A stretch of DNA of 64,000 bases from Alkalimarinus coralli (GTDB lineage Bacteria; Pseudomonadota; Gammaproteobacteria; Pseudomonadales; Oleiphilaceae): positions 1,946,001 through 2,010,000 of the forward strand of contig NZ_CP096016.1 of the NCBI RefSeq assembly GCF_023650515.1. Reading direction: 5' to 3'. The translations under genes were made by a program, and so were the position numbers. Under the pieces are notes generated by a model, which was given only the letters and a program-made list of their open reading frames with translations, ran no database searches and was not told where the DNA came from. Position 1 is the stretch's first letter. Every line of letters starts with the position of its first letter. Of the stretch, positions 28,242 through 38,039 are shown in pieces.

Positions 28242-29717
28242 CTAGCCGTTATTAGCAATGACCCGTAAATCTGCCCTCGATCTATTCGCTTTAACTTTTA
28301 GCCTTGATATACAGTTTTCAAGTGTCTGGCTAATTTTGGCATGCGTTCTGATCATGGCTAGCTTCGGCCATGTTGCTTTTTCGCCAGCCAGAATAAGTTC
28401 TTTAACCAAGTCAGGCGAAGGGTTACGTAAAATACTCATGTAGTGCCGCCAACTGTAATGAGGCGAAACCGTTACATCGCCATAATAGTTCTGCGCCATA
28501 ATAGAATACATATGCCCGGAGACTTGCCTGAACAACTCGTTATCGACACTATTTCTTAGGTAATCAAAAGTTGCCTTTCCATGAAATTGAATTTCAGACT
28601 TTAAGACTCGAGCCGGTAACGAAAGTGGCCCAGTTAGCTTTCTCTTTCTATTCATCGCCATAAAAGGAACGATATGCGGATTGGTCTGGCTTACGATGGA
28701 AAAGTTTACATCATACAAGTGCATCAGTCTTTCAACCGGTAAATCACTTACTACAGAGCCGTCCACCCAACGAAGCCCTGACATATACGGCACCAGATTG
28801 CCATCAACATCCTTTTTCATCAGCTTAACAGGAGGAAATATCCCCGGCACCGAACAAGATGCCAAACTTGCGCTCCATACGGACAAGTATGGTGATGTAA
28901 ACCCGCTTAATAAACGCTCTTTTTGATGTTCGTGTACGGGTGAAACAGTAATATTGATGCTTCTTCCTGTTCGTTCGTACGCCTCCTGAAATGAGTATTC
29001 ACCAATATTGGCTCTCAAACAGCTTTCAAGCTGTTTTTGATCCATAAAGCCCTGACCTTTCAAGCCACTCATTATCCCTAGCCATTTCCAGGCCTTGAGA
29101 TTATGACGGTTAGGGTCAAGCATTTCTGGTAGCTCTGCATCGGTGTGCGTGCCCAACATTGCAGCCATAATTGACCCAACACTTGAGCCAGCAACAACCT
29201 GCGGCAACAAGCCCCTCTCCCATAGCGCCTTGATTACCCCTATATGAAACATACCCAATGAGGCCCCGCCGCTAAGTAATAGCGCTGGACGACCGTAACT
29301 GAGGAGAGTGTCTTTAAAGAAGTCGAGTTTCTTCTTACTAGGAAGTTCTTTAATCTCGTTATCGCAAATATAGTTGAGCGATTCACATACCTGGTTAATA
29401 TACTCCTCAATGAGATGTTTAGTACCAATGTTACTGCGATTGTATAATTCGCTGTTGCCCATATTTCCTAAATCGTGATGCAACCCTTCTCTGAGTGCGC
29501 GGATCATTAGGTCGTGATCTTTTTTCTGGCTACATTCACGTAGCTGGCTAAGGCGATCATAAATTAATTCGTAGTTGTATAAATCAGAGGCAAAAGCCTC
29601 CTTCCACTCAACATTCCGGTCGATATAATCAAGTTCCAGAGCCGCACCTTTCCAAGACTCATAGTCTCGGGCTTCAAGCATCATCTTTTTATATTTTTTA
29701 GCTTTATTGATCATCAC
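28242..29717 (-). CDS. Patatin-like phospholipase with DUF3336 N-terminal region
   Basis: A 491-residue protein. The N-terminal ~140 residues match the DUF3336 region that precedes patatin in many proteobacterial and fungal (TGL-type) lipases. The patatin domain has the oxyanion Gly-rich loop LLSGGASLGMFHIG (about 147-160), the nucleophile elbow GSSVG (S179) and the catalytic Asp in WVDGSVV (D319). It is expected to release fatty acids from phospholipids or triacylglycerol. No signal peptide is visible, so it is probably cytoplasmic or membrane-associated. It lies near other lipid genes. Confidence 0.88.
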   Translation of the reverse strand: MMINKAKKYKKMMLEARDYESWKGAALELDYIDRNVEWKEAFASDLYNYELIYDRLSQLRECSQKKDHDLMIRALREGLHHDLGNMGNSELYNRSNIGTKHLIEEYINQVCESLNYICDNEIKELPSKKKLDFFKDTLLSYGRPALLLSGGASLGMFHIGVIKALWERGLLPQVVAGSSVGSIMAAMLGTHTDAELPEMLDPNRHNLKAWKWLGIMSGLKGQGFMDQKQLESCLRANIGEYSFQEAYERTGRSINITVSPVHEHQKERLLSGFTSPYLSVWSASLASCSVPGIFPPVKLMKKDVDGNLVPYMSGLRWVDGSVVSDLPVERLMHLYDVNFSIVSQTNPHIVPFMAMNRKRKLTGPLSLPARVLKSEIQFHGKATFDYLRNSVDNELFRQVSGHMYSIMAQNYYGDVTVSPHYSWRHYMSILRNPSPDLVKELILAGEKATWPKLAMIRTHAKISQTLENCISRLKVKANRSRADLRVIANNG

Positions 29718-29837
29718 TATATAGACAACTTTACAAGGGGAAATTTAAGGTCATACAGTGTTAACTATAGGCAGGGTTACTCAATTTTGCTGTTAACAAA
29801 TGTAACTAAAACAGGATGGGTATGCAAAGGCACCAGA

Positions 29838-29863
29838 GTCAAGCTGCACACTCACAGCTTGAC
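29838..29863. terminator. Hairpin downstream of mlaA
   Basis: A 9-bp inverted repeat GTCAAGCTG/CAGCTTGAC with an 8-base loop, 20 bases past the mlaA stop. No good T tract, so it may act as an mRNA 3' end stabiliser. Confidence 0.5.
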
Positions 29864-29882
29864 CTTAAATTCTGTTGCTTAT

Positions 29883-30626
29883 TTAAAAATCTTCAAAGTC
29901 ATCAAAGCTTTCATCAGCGAACGGGTCATCAACGACACCGTCATTGATCAGAAAATCCCTGTGCTGAATATAAGCGTTTCGAATAAACGTATATTTGTCG
30001 CCCATTATAAGGTTTTCAGACGCGAGTAAGTCAGCGCGAAGATCGATGAACCAAATAGCTTTCTTTGCGACAAAAGCGCCCAATGATTCAGACTGGTAGT
30101 ATTGTGGATCCAGAAAGATATCAACCACAACACCGCTTGTATCTCTAACAGTAGACGGGCCAAGAAAGGGCAAGACAACATAAGGGCCTGCCCCTACGCC
30201 CCAAACGGCAAGGGTCTGGCCAAAGTCTTCTTTTTTCTTTTCCAAACCAAAGCTGGTTGATACATCAAAAAACCCGGCGAGACCAAACGTGGTATTAAAG
30301 ATTACCCGTGTTGTCATTTCAATTGCCTGCCCGCCTTTGGCTTGGAAAAGCGAGTTGCTGATACTCACGACATCAGAAATATTGCCAAAAAAATTGGTAA
30401 TTCCTTTATCAATAATTGACGGGGTAATGGTTTTATAACCAACGGCTACAGGCCTAAACAAATACTCATCAAGTGTCTCATTAAATGAAAAGATGGCTCG
30501 ATTAAATCCTTCCCAAGGGTCTACATCTACCGGATTTTCTGCGCCATACGCATTTTCATTTACCGCAGCAGTTCCACTGAAAGGGAGTAATAGCAACAGA
30601 AAAAAACTAATAACCAACTTACGCAT
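29883..30626 (-). CDS. mlaA: MlaA/VacJ family phospholipid-transport protein
   Basis: A 247-residue protein of the MlaA family, which removes misplaced phospholipids from the outer leaflet of the outer membrane and hands them to MlaC. Family blocks include DPWEGFNRAIFSFNETLD, the Pro/Gly-rich GPYVVLPFLGPSTVRDTSG and the YTFIRNAYIQHRDFL region. The start at 30626 (MRKLVIS) is chosen because it begins a clean signal peptide and has AGGAA upstream; the frame is open to 30701. The signal peptide has no lipobox Cys (…LLPFSGTAAVNENA), so unlike E. coli MlaA this one does not look like a lipoprotein. The tail is acidic (DDPFADESFDDFEDF). Confidence 0.9.
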   Translation of the reverse strand: MRKLVISFFLLLLLPFSGTAAVNENAYGAENPVDVDPWEGFNRAIFSFNETLDEYLFRPVAVGYKTITPSIIDKGITNFFGNISDVVSISNSLFQAKGGQAIEMTTRVIFNTTFGLAGFFDVSTSFGLEKKKEDFGQTLAVWGVGAGPYVVLPFLGPSTVRDTSGVVVDIFLDPQYYQSESLGAFVAKKAIWFIDLRADLLASENLIMGDKYTFIRNAYIQHRDFLINDGVVDDPFADESFDDFEDF

Positions 30627-30738
30627 TGAAGTTCTATTCCTTGGTGAGATAAAAAATTCTAAACATCCTTGTTTCTTTGTGGGCGCTATACGTCGCATCA
30701 TTTAAGGCAATGAGCAAGATTCATCAACATAACACCTT

Positions 30739-31872
30739 CTAGCACTTTCGCAGTAACACACTGCCTACCGAATAACCTGCGCCAAAGGAACAGATAACAC
30801 CGATATTTCCCTTTTCAATATCATCTTTATATTTATGAAACGCAATAACTGACCCTGCTGAGCTGGTATTGGCATACTCATCAAGAATAACCGGCGCTTC
30901 AAGAGTGTTAGGGTCACGCCCCAATACCTTTTTGGAGATCAGCTTGTTCATGCTCAAGTTTGCCTGGTGTAGCCACATTCTTTTAAGTTGCTCAGGTGAC
31001 AAGTCATTTTCTTTTAAGTGGTCACTAATAATTGATGCAACCATAGGCACGACTTCTTTAAAGACCTTCCGGCCCTGCTGGATGAATAGCTTGTCGGGTT
31101 TGTCGACGCCAGACTCATCGCAACGGTTTAAAAAGCCAAAGTTATTCCTGATGTTATTAGAGAACACCGTTTTCAATTTAGTTCCAATAACCTCATAAAT
31201 ATTGTCGCCTGATGCATCCTCCATGCGCTCTACTACAATTGCTGTACAGGCGTCACCAAAAATAAAATGACTATCACGATCTCTAAAGTTTAAATGTGCC
31301 GTACAGATTTCCGGACTAATAACCAACACCGCGCGGGCAGTCCCGTTTTCTACCGCATTGACTGCCGCCTGGAGGCCAAACGTCGCAGACGAGCAAGCAA
31401 CATTCATATCATACGCAAAACCATCGATACCCAGCCGACTTTGAACTTCAACCGATAGCGCTGGATAGGCTCTTGGCATATTTGAGCATGCGATGATCAC
31501 CGCATCAATATCAGACTCCTGTTTACCCGCCTGGGAGAGCGCTTCTTTTGCTGCTGCAACAGCCATGTCACACTGGATGCTTGGCTCATCATTACTTCGT
31601 TCTGCAATGAAAGGCTTCATTCGCGAAGGATCAAGAATGCCAGACTTATTGATCACTCGTCTGTTTTTAATGCCGGATGCTTTCTCAATAAACTCAGCTG
31701 ATGAGGCCTGTAAAGGCTCGATAATTCCATCTGAAATATCTGAAGAATGCTGCTCATTAAAGTTTGCAACATACTGATTAAACGCCTCGACTAGCTCTTC
31801 GTTAGAAATAGATTCTGGAGGGGTGTAGAGTCCTGTACCACTGATTGCCGCTTTAATCACCTTATACCCCAC
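30739..31872 (-). CDS. Beta-ketoacyl-ACP synthase III-like enzyme
   Basis: A 377-residue thiolase-fold condensing enzyme with the Cys-His-Asn triad of KAS III: C160 (NVACSSATFG), H302 (LHQAN) and N335 (YANTSSAGS). It is longer than housekeeping FabH (about 317) and has an N-terminal extension around residues 40-60. This resembles the Pseudomonas KAS III-like protein that takes medium acyl-CoA from beta-oxidation back into fatty acid synthesis (PA3286 type); this is recalled, not searched. It sits immediately upstream of mlaA (112 bases between the coding regions), in a lipid-metabolism stretch. Confidence 0.82.
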   Translation of the reverse strand: MGYKVIKAAISGTGLYTPPESISNEELVEAFNQYVANFNEQHSSDISDGIIEPLQASSAEFIEKASGIKNRRVINKSGILDPSRMKPFIAERSNDEPSIQCDMAVAAAKEALSQAGKQESDIDAVIIACSNMPRAYPALSVEVQSRLGIDGFAYDMNVACSSATFGLQAAVNAVENGTARAVLVISPEICTAHLNFRDRDSHFIFGDACTAIVVERMEDASGDNIYEVIGTKLKTVFSNNIRNNFGFLNRCDESGVDKPDKLFIQQGRKVFKEVVPMVASIISDHLKENDLSPEQLKRMWLHQANLSMNKLISKKVLGRDPNTLEAPVILDEYANTSSAGSVIAFHKYKDDIEKGNIGVICSFGAGYSVGSVLLRKC

Positions 31873-32004
31873 TGTAAAAATGTAAAAATGTAAAAATTGA
31901 TGTTAGTAAACAAAGAGAAATATTAACACAATATTATAGAATATCGCGCATAAACGTTAGTCTAGTACCCAGGCAGCAATAGTGCCGTAATTAGTTGTTT
32001 GATA

Positions 32005-35000
32005 CTACTTTTTGACAAGGCCCCACTGTTTATTCAAACGTTTTTCCGAAATAGTCATAGCCGTCCCTAGCTTTTGGGAAAACCAGGATACCCTAAGCTC
32101 TTCCATCATCCATCGATAATTTTGAAGTTCAATATCAAAAATCCCTTGCTGCTCATGTTGCTGTCTAAGATTGTTGTACTGCTCCCAACATCCCTCAATA
32201 GTGGTTAAAAATGCCCTCTCATTTCCCATTTCTCGCGGCATTTTCTCCAAACGGTCGCTGGCTGCCTGTAAATATCGTGGGTAATGTTGCAGCCACTCTT
32301 GTGGTGTATCAGAAATAAAACCTTTATAGACCAAGTTACTCAGCTGAAACTTTAGGTCAGCCATTGAGTGAGCCAGTGCCAGGTTTATCTTGCCCTTAAG
32401 CTGTTTCATTAACTGATGGTGCTGCTGTGCAATATTATTAAGCAACAACGCTAACTCGCTGGTGTGATCAAACAAGGCAGACCGACAATCGGTGAGCCAG
32501 CTATCAAACTGTGCTGAGGTACGGGGTATTTCACGGTTAGACAATAGCTGAATTATGCTACCCATTAGCAAGTCATCTGCAAGATCAGTGGCTTTGACGT
32601 AGGGCGCAAACAATAAGCCTGTTTGCTGCATTTTCGGGAGCTTGCTGAGGGTAAATTTCACCTGCTCTGGGAGTGCCAGCAAACTCAATCGAGCAATCGC
32701 TTTGCGAGTGCGTCTATCAGCGGTCAACCGATCATTTGAAAGGGCGAGCTTAACGCAGCGGCCTTGATCTTCCAGACAAGGAATAAGGCTTAATTTAATT
32801 CCTCCCTGGTCTACTTCCTTGCTAAGCTCCAACTCACCAAAACCCCAGTCAGTAAATTCAGTCTGGTACTGCTTTTGGTCTTTTTCATTCCCGGCAGCCA
32901 TGTTGTAGTCAACATCTTTGAACTGCTCCATCAAGCCCAGCACATCGCGACTTTCCTGGTCAACATTCCCTTTGTCATCAACAACCTGAACATTAAATTT
33001 CAGATGATCATCCACCCCTTCAGAATTCCAGCTCTCTTCTGGTATCTTAACCCCGGTCATGCGAGTTAATTGCTGTCCTAGAACCCTTGTCACAGGCTCA
33101 TTACTCGGCTGAATATGTTCTAGCGCCTTATCAACATAGTCAGGAACCGGTACAAATTGCTTGCGAATGCTTCTTGGCAGCGACTTAACCAGCTGGATGC
33201 ATTTCTCCCTTAACAGCCCTGGCACGAGCCATTCAAGCCTGTTTAAAGGAAGCTGCCTTACAGCCCCTTTCGGAACAACAATCGAAACACCGTCACCTTC
33301 CTGGCCTGGCTTAAAGTTATAGTTAAGCTTAAAATTGATATTATTTAACTGAATGGCATTCGGGTAGTTCAACTCGTTGACCTCCGATGCCTCCCTCTTC
33401 ATTAAGAAGTCTTTTGTCAGTAGTAATTCAGACAACGCTGATTGATCAAGTTTTTTCCACCATGACTCAAAATGGCGTCCACTTATAATATTCTCAGGTA
33501 TTCTTTCGGCGTAAAAATCGAAAAGGGTATCATCGTCAACTAGAATATCTTTCTTTCGAATACGCGTTTCAAGCTCGTCAACCTGTTCGATAAGTTCGCG
33601 GTTTTCACGCAAGAATGGCGCCTTAGAGCGAAACTCACCCTGAACCAGCGCATGACGAATAAACAGCTCACGAGAAATGGCCGGGTCAATAACGCCATAG
33701 TGGATTTTTCGTCTAGGTACAATATCAAGCCCATATAGAGAAACCCGCTCATAAGCTACCACCTGAGCTCTTTTCTGCTCCCAGTGCGGCTCAAAGTGAG
33801 AACACTTAGCAATATGTACCGCCAGCGGCTCGACCCACTGGGGCTCTATTTTTGCGTTAACGCGGGCGAATACCTGAGAGGTTTCGACCAGCTCAGCACT
33901 AACAACCCACTTAGGCGGCTTTTTATAACACGCCGACCCTGGAAATATATTAAAGTGTCGGTTACGAGCCCCTTTGTACTCCTTTTTTTCGTCTTTCTCA
34001 CCAATGTTATTCAAGAGTCCTGAGAGCAAAGCGCGGTGTATTGATTCATAATTCGCAGCAACCGGGTTTTCTTTAAATTTAAGCTCCTTACATATCAGGT
34101 GGAGCTGCCTGTGAACCTCACGCCACTCTCGCATTCTCATAAAAGACAAATAGTTTTTTATGCAATGCTTTTTTAACTGGTTACTGGATAACGCTTGCCG
34201 TTCTTGCTCAAAACTATTCCACAAATTTACAAATGCAACAAAGTCAGAATCTGGATCTTTGTAGGCGGCATGGGCTTGATCCGCGGCCTGTTTCTTTTCC
34301 GCCGGACGTTCTCTTGGATCCTGTATGCTCAGAGCACTTGTGATAATAAGCGCCTCACTAAGGCTACCCTGCTTGTTCGCCTCGATCAACATACGACCAA
34401 TTCTCGGATCAACGGGAATTTTGGCGAGCATTTTCCCTTGCTCAGTCATATCTCTTTTAGCATCAACAGCACCAAGCTCAAACAGAAGTTTAAAGCCATC
34501 GTTAATGAGTCGTTTGTCAGGGCTGTCTACAAACGGAAACTGGTCAATTTGGCCAAAGCCTAAATCAATCATTTTAAGAATAACGGAGGCCAGATTGGTT
34601 CTTAAAATTTCGGCGTCGGTAAACTCTGGGCGATTGTTAAAGTCTTCCTCGCTATAAAGCCGGTAGCAGATGCCTTCTGCAACTCGCCCACAGCGTCCTT
34701 TCCTCTGGTTAGAACTGGCCTGAGACACTGGCTCGACGGGTAAGCGCTGAATCTTTGAGCGATAACTATAACGACTGATGCGTGCGGTGCCAGGGTCAAT
34801 CACATAACGAATACCCGGCACGGTGATCGATGTTTCTGCGACATTGGTTGACAGAACAATACGGCGCCCACGATGCGGCTTAAATACTCTCAATTGATCA
34901 GCCGCGCCCAGCCGCGCATATAAAGGGAGTACTTCTGTATCCTTTATATCGTAATCTCGCAGGTATTTTGCCAAATCCCGTATTTCTCGTTCACCCGGCA

Positions 35001-35901
35001 AAAAAACCAGAATGTCGCCCAACGGCTTTTTAGTTATTTTCTCTTCGTCTATTATTTCTAAAACGGCCTGCAAAACACCGTCATTAAGGGTTCGTTCTTC
35101 GTCTCCATCATCACTTTCATAAAGCGGCCTATATCGCGTTTCAACGCTATACGTTCTGCCGCTTACTTCTATCACTGGCGCATTATTAAAATGCTTTGAA
35201 AAACGCTCTACATCAATGGTTGCAGAGGTAATAATGACTTTTAAATCCGGTCGTTTGGGCAACAAACGCTTTAGATAGCCCAATAAAAAATCTATATTGA
35301 GGCTTCGTTCGTGGGCCTCATCAATAATAATGGTGTCATAGGCATTTAGAAAACGGTCTCGTTGAATCTCCGCCAGTAAGATACCATCTGTCATTAGCTT
35401 GACGAGAGTATTATCAGACACTTGATCGTTGAAGCGCACCTGATAACCAATAACACCACCTAATTCACATCCAACTTCTTCTGCAATCCGCATTGAGACT
35501 GATCGAGCAGCCAGGCGGCGAGGCTGGGTATGTCCGATAATACCTTTAACCCCTCTACCCAACTGCATACAGATTTTGGGGATCTGTGTTGTTTTACCCG
35601 AACCAGTTTCACCGGCCACAACCACAACCTGGTGATCCTTAATCGCGGCTGCTATTTCGTCACTTTTTTGACTTACTGGTAGCTCTGGTGGGTAGCATAT
35701 TTCTGGAACTGCATTCTGTCTCGCAATGACTCGCGCTTTGGATCTCTCGACCTTTGACTGCAACTCATCAAACGCCTTATCTTTTTTTGCCAAATCTTTG
35801 ATTTGATCAACTTTTCGAAGGCGTCGACGTATATATGCCTGATCTTTGATAAGGCAATCGGTGAGTTGTTCTCTAATTATTTTCTGTCTATTTACAGTCA
35901 T
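32005..35901 (-). CDS. hrpA: ATP-dependent RNA helicase HrpA
   Basis: A 1298-residue DEAH-box helicase, similar in length to E. coli HrpA (1300). Walker A is GETGSGKTTQ (97-106), the DEAH box is IIIDEAHERSLN (about 192), and motif VI QRKGRCGRVAEG lies near 398. The helicase-associated domain, OB-fold and the long C-terminal DUF3418 region follow. HrpA resolves stalled or colliding ribosomes on mRNA and has been linked to fimbrial mRNA processing. It is a single gene between fadD and the KAS III gene. Confidence 0.95.
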   Translation of the reverse strand: MTVNRQKIIREQLTDCLIKDQAYIRRRLRKVDQIKDLAKKDKAFDELQSKVERSKARVIARQNAVPEICYPPELPVSQKSDEIAAAIKDHQVVVVAGETGSGKTTQIPKICMQLGRGVKGIIGHTQPRRLAARSVSMRIAEEVGCELGGVIGYQVRFNDQVSDNTLVKLMTDGILLAEIQRDRFLNAYDTIIIDEAHERSLNIDFLLGYLKRLLPKRPDLKVIITSATIDVERFSKHFNNAPVIEVSGRTYSVETRYRPLYESDDGDEERTLNDGVLQAVLEIIDEEKITKKPLGDILVFLPGEREIRDLAKYLRDYDIKDTEVLPLYARLGAADQLRVFKPHRGRRIVLSTNVAETSITVPGIRYVIDPGTARISRYSYRSKIQRLPVEPVSQASSNQRKGRCGRVAEGICYRLYSEEDFNNRPEFTDAEILRTNLASVILKMIDLGFGQIDQFPFVDSPDKRLINDGFKLLFELGAVDAKRDMTEQGKMLAKIPVDPRIGRMLIEANKQGSLSEALIITSALSIQDPRERPAEKKQAADQAHAAYKDPDSDFVAFVNLWNSFEQERQALSSNQLKKHCIKNYLSFMRMREWREVHRQLHLICKELKFKENPVAANYESIHRALLSGLLNNIGEKDEKKEYKGARNRHFNIFPGSACYKKPPKWVVSAELVETSQVFARVNAKIEPQWVEPLAVHIAKCSHFEPHWEQKRAQVVAYERVSLYGLDIVPRRKIHYGVIDPAISRELFIRHALVQGEFRSKAPFLRENRELIEQVDELETRIRKKDILVDDDTLFDFYAERIPENIISGRHFESWWKKLDQSALSELLLTKDFLMKREASEVNELNYPNAIQLNNINFKLNYNFKPGQEGDGVSIVVPKGAVRQLPLNRLEWLVPGLLREKCIQLVKSLPRSIRKQFVPVPDYVDKALEHIQPSNEPVTRVLGQQLTRMTGVKIPEESWNSEGVDDHLKFNVQVVDDKGNVDQESRDVLGLMEQFKDVDYNMAAGNEKDQKQYQTEFTDWGFGELELSKEVDQGGIKLSLIPCLEDQGRCVKLALSNDRLTADRRTRKAIARLSLLALPEQVKFTLSKLPKMQQTGLLFAPYVKATDLADDLLMGSIIQLLSNREIPRTSAQFDSWLTDCRSALFDHTSELALLLNNIAQQHHQLMKQLKGKINLALAHSMADLKFQLSNLVYKGFISDTPQEWLQHYPRYLQAASDRLEKMPREMGNERAFLTTIEGCWEQYNNLRQQHEQQGIFDIELQNYRWMMEELRVSWFSQKLGTAMTISEKRLNKQWGLVKK

Positions 35902-35937
35902 ATAAAGCTAGTCTGAAACAAGTTTGAATATTTAAGC

Positions 35938-35968
35938 AAAAAACCCCACTGTCGCCAGCAGGGTTTTT
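35938..35968. terminator. Terminator between fadD and hrpA
   Basis: An inverted repeat AAAAACCC/GGGTTTTT closes a stem that extends through CTG/CAG, and on the minus strand ends in six T. It lies 29 bases past the fadD stop and separates the two genes. Confidence 0.8.
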
Positions 35969-35996
35969 AAAGACCAAACACAAGAGTTAACAAGTG

Positions 35997-37682
35997 CTAG
36001 GTTTGTTTATTAGCCTCTTCATCGCGTAGTTCTCGACGAAGTATTTTTCCGACATTAGTTTTGGGTAACTCATCTCTAAACTCGAAAACCTTAGGCACTT
36101 TATAAGCAGTGAGTCGCTCACGACAGAACTCTTTAAGTTCACTATCTTTCAAGTTCGGGTTAGAAGTAACCGCATAAATCTTAACGGCTTCTCCCGCTTT
36201 AAGGTCTGGAATGCCAACCGCCGCACACTCAATAATATCAGGGTGACCAACCAACACATCTTCTATTTCATTAGGGTAAACATTAAAACCAGAAACCAGG
36301 ATCATATCCTTTTTACGATCCACAATTTTAATGTAGCCATCATCTTGCACAAGGCCGATATCGCCTGTTTTAATCCACCCGTCTTCGGTTATAGTCTTTG
36401 CAGTTTCATCGGGTCGCTGCCAATACCCTTTCATCACCTGAGGGCCTTTGGCACAGAGCTCCCCAACTTCGCCAATCGGTAGATCGTTACCTTCTTCATC
36501 AACTGTTTTAACCAGCGTTGATGGAACCGGCATACCTATGCTGCCAATTTGAATATTGTTTAGCGGGTTGATTGTAACCACAGGTGAGGTTTCAGTCATG
36601 CCATAGCCCTCGGCTACATCACACCCCGTGACAGTTTTCCACATTTTTGCGGCGTCTTTGGTCAGCGCCATACCACCCGAAGCAGTCACTTTAAGGCTGC
36701 TGAAGTCTAAGTCCTGGAACTCTTCATTATTACATAGAGCTACAAACAGCGTGTTCAGCCCCATAAAACAACTGAACTTCCAGTTTTTCAACTCTTTAAC
36801 AAAACCGGGAATATCCCGCGGGTTTGGAATCAATACACTGTGATTACCCGTAATAACCATAATGCCGCAGTTCAGGGTAAATGAGTAGATGTGGTACAGC
36901 GGCAGTGGTGCAATAACCGTCTCCTGCCCTTCTCCGAGCTTCGCAGTTAACAGCGGCTTTAGCTGAAGCATATTACAAACCAGGTTGTGGTGCGTTAGCA
37001 TTGCGCCTTTTGCCACACCTGTCGTTCCGCCCGTATATTGCAGCACAGCAATATCCTCTCGACTCACGTCAACAGGCTTGAATGTATATTTTGCCCCCGC
37101 AGAGAGTGCTTTATTGAACGAAACCGCGCCGGGTATATTAAAAGCAGGAACCATTTTCTTAATATACTTAACCGCAGCATTCATAACTGTTCGCTTGATA
37201 GGCGAATGCATATCAGCAATCTCAGTTACAATGACATGCTCAATACTGGTATGAGGAATAACTTCCTGGGCCAGGCTAGCCATATTTGCCAACACTACAA
37301 GCGCTTTGGCACCGGAATCATTAAACTGGTGCTCAAGCTCCCGCTTGGTATAAAGCGGGTTGGTATTAACAACAACTAAACCTGCACGCATGGCACCAAA
37401 AACGACAATGGGGTATTGAGTAAGGTTTGGCAGCTGAATAGCTATCCGGTCGCCAGGTTTCAACGTCGTTTTATTCTGGAGGTATGCAGCAAAGTCTTTT
37501 GTTAGCTGGTCAAGCTCACCATAGGTTAAGGTAACACCGATAGCTGAAAATGCGGGTTTATCTGAAAACTTCTTACAAGATTTTTCGAAAACATCCACAA
37601 CGCTGCTATATTGATTGGGGTCTATCTCTGCTGGTACCCCAGGAGGATATTTATCCTTAAAGAAATTTTCCAATTCCATCAC
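35997..37682 (-). CDS. fadD: Long-chain fatty acid-CoA ligase
   Basis: A 561-residue AMP-forming acyl-CoA synthetase, the length of E. coli and Pseudomonas FadD. The ATP/AMP motif is YTGGTTGVAKGAM (about 215-227), the adenine-contact GYGMTETSP lies near 361, and the FACS motif DGWIKTGDIGLVQDDGYIKIVDRKKDMI region (short core GWIKTGDIG) is near 432. The C-terminal Lys in TNVGKILRREL completes the active site. It activates imported or released fatty acids to acyl-CoA for beta-oxidation or lipid synthesis. Its products could feed the KAS III and MaoC enzymes encoded nearby. Confidence 0.93.
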   Translation of the reverse strand: MMELENFFKDKYPPGVPAEIDPNQYSSVVDVFEKSCKKFSDKPAFSAIGVTLTYGELDQLTKDFAAYLQNKTTLKPGDRIAIQLPNLTQYPIVVFGAMRAGLVVVNTNPLYTKRELEHQFNDSGAKALVVLANMASLAQEVIPHTSIEHVIVTEIADMHSPIKRTVMNAAVKYIKKMVPAFNIPGAVSFNKALSAGAKYTFKPVDVSREDIAVLQYTGGTTGVAKGAMLTHHNLVCNMLQLKPLLTAKLGEGQETVIAPLPLYHIYSFTLNCGIMVITGNHSVLIPNPRDIPGFVKELKNWKFSCFMGLNTLFVALCNNEEFQDLDFSSLKVTASGGMALTKDAAKMWKTVTGCDVAEGYGMTETSPVVTINPLNNIQIGSIGMPVPSTLVKTVDEEGNDLPIGEVGELCAKGPQVMKGYWQRPDETAKTITEDGWIKTGDIGLVQDDGYIKIVDRKKDMILVSGFNVYPNEIEDVLVGHPDIIECAAVGIPDLKAGEAVKIYAVTSNPNLKDSELKEFCRERLTAYKVPKVFEFRDELPKTNVGKILRRELRDEEANKQT

Positions 37683-38039
37683 ATCATCTCCTATCCAAAC
37701 ATATAATTGATTATTCTATACCCTGATGTCAGCCCTACCGAGACCACCTTGCGGGCTCTCAGAATGTGGAACGGCCAAATTGGTAAAAAAGATATTAAAA
37801 ACGCGCTTAGAATACCAGTTTTAGACTTTCGTATATAGACAAAATTAGGCCTGTAGCACTGAAAAAAACGCATATTACCGCTGTCTACCTCGCGTTACTT
37901 TCACCTCATCGCTAACATTGGCGACTTTATGCACATTTGTTCACAAACAAACATTAAATTTCTGATTCGAACAGGAATATTCGTTACAATCGTTAACAAT
38001 TAAATTTTGAATAATGATCAACCTCCAATGGTGGCGACA
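37683..38039. other. 357-bp divergent regulatory region between fadD and the lipase gene
   Basis: The region must hold the promoters of both divergent genes. It is A/T-rich close to the lipase start. No convincing FadR or PsrA operator, terminator or gene was seen. Confidence 0.5.
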
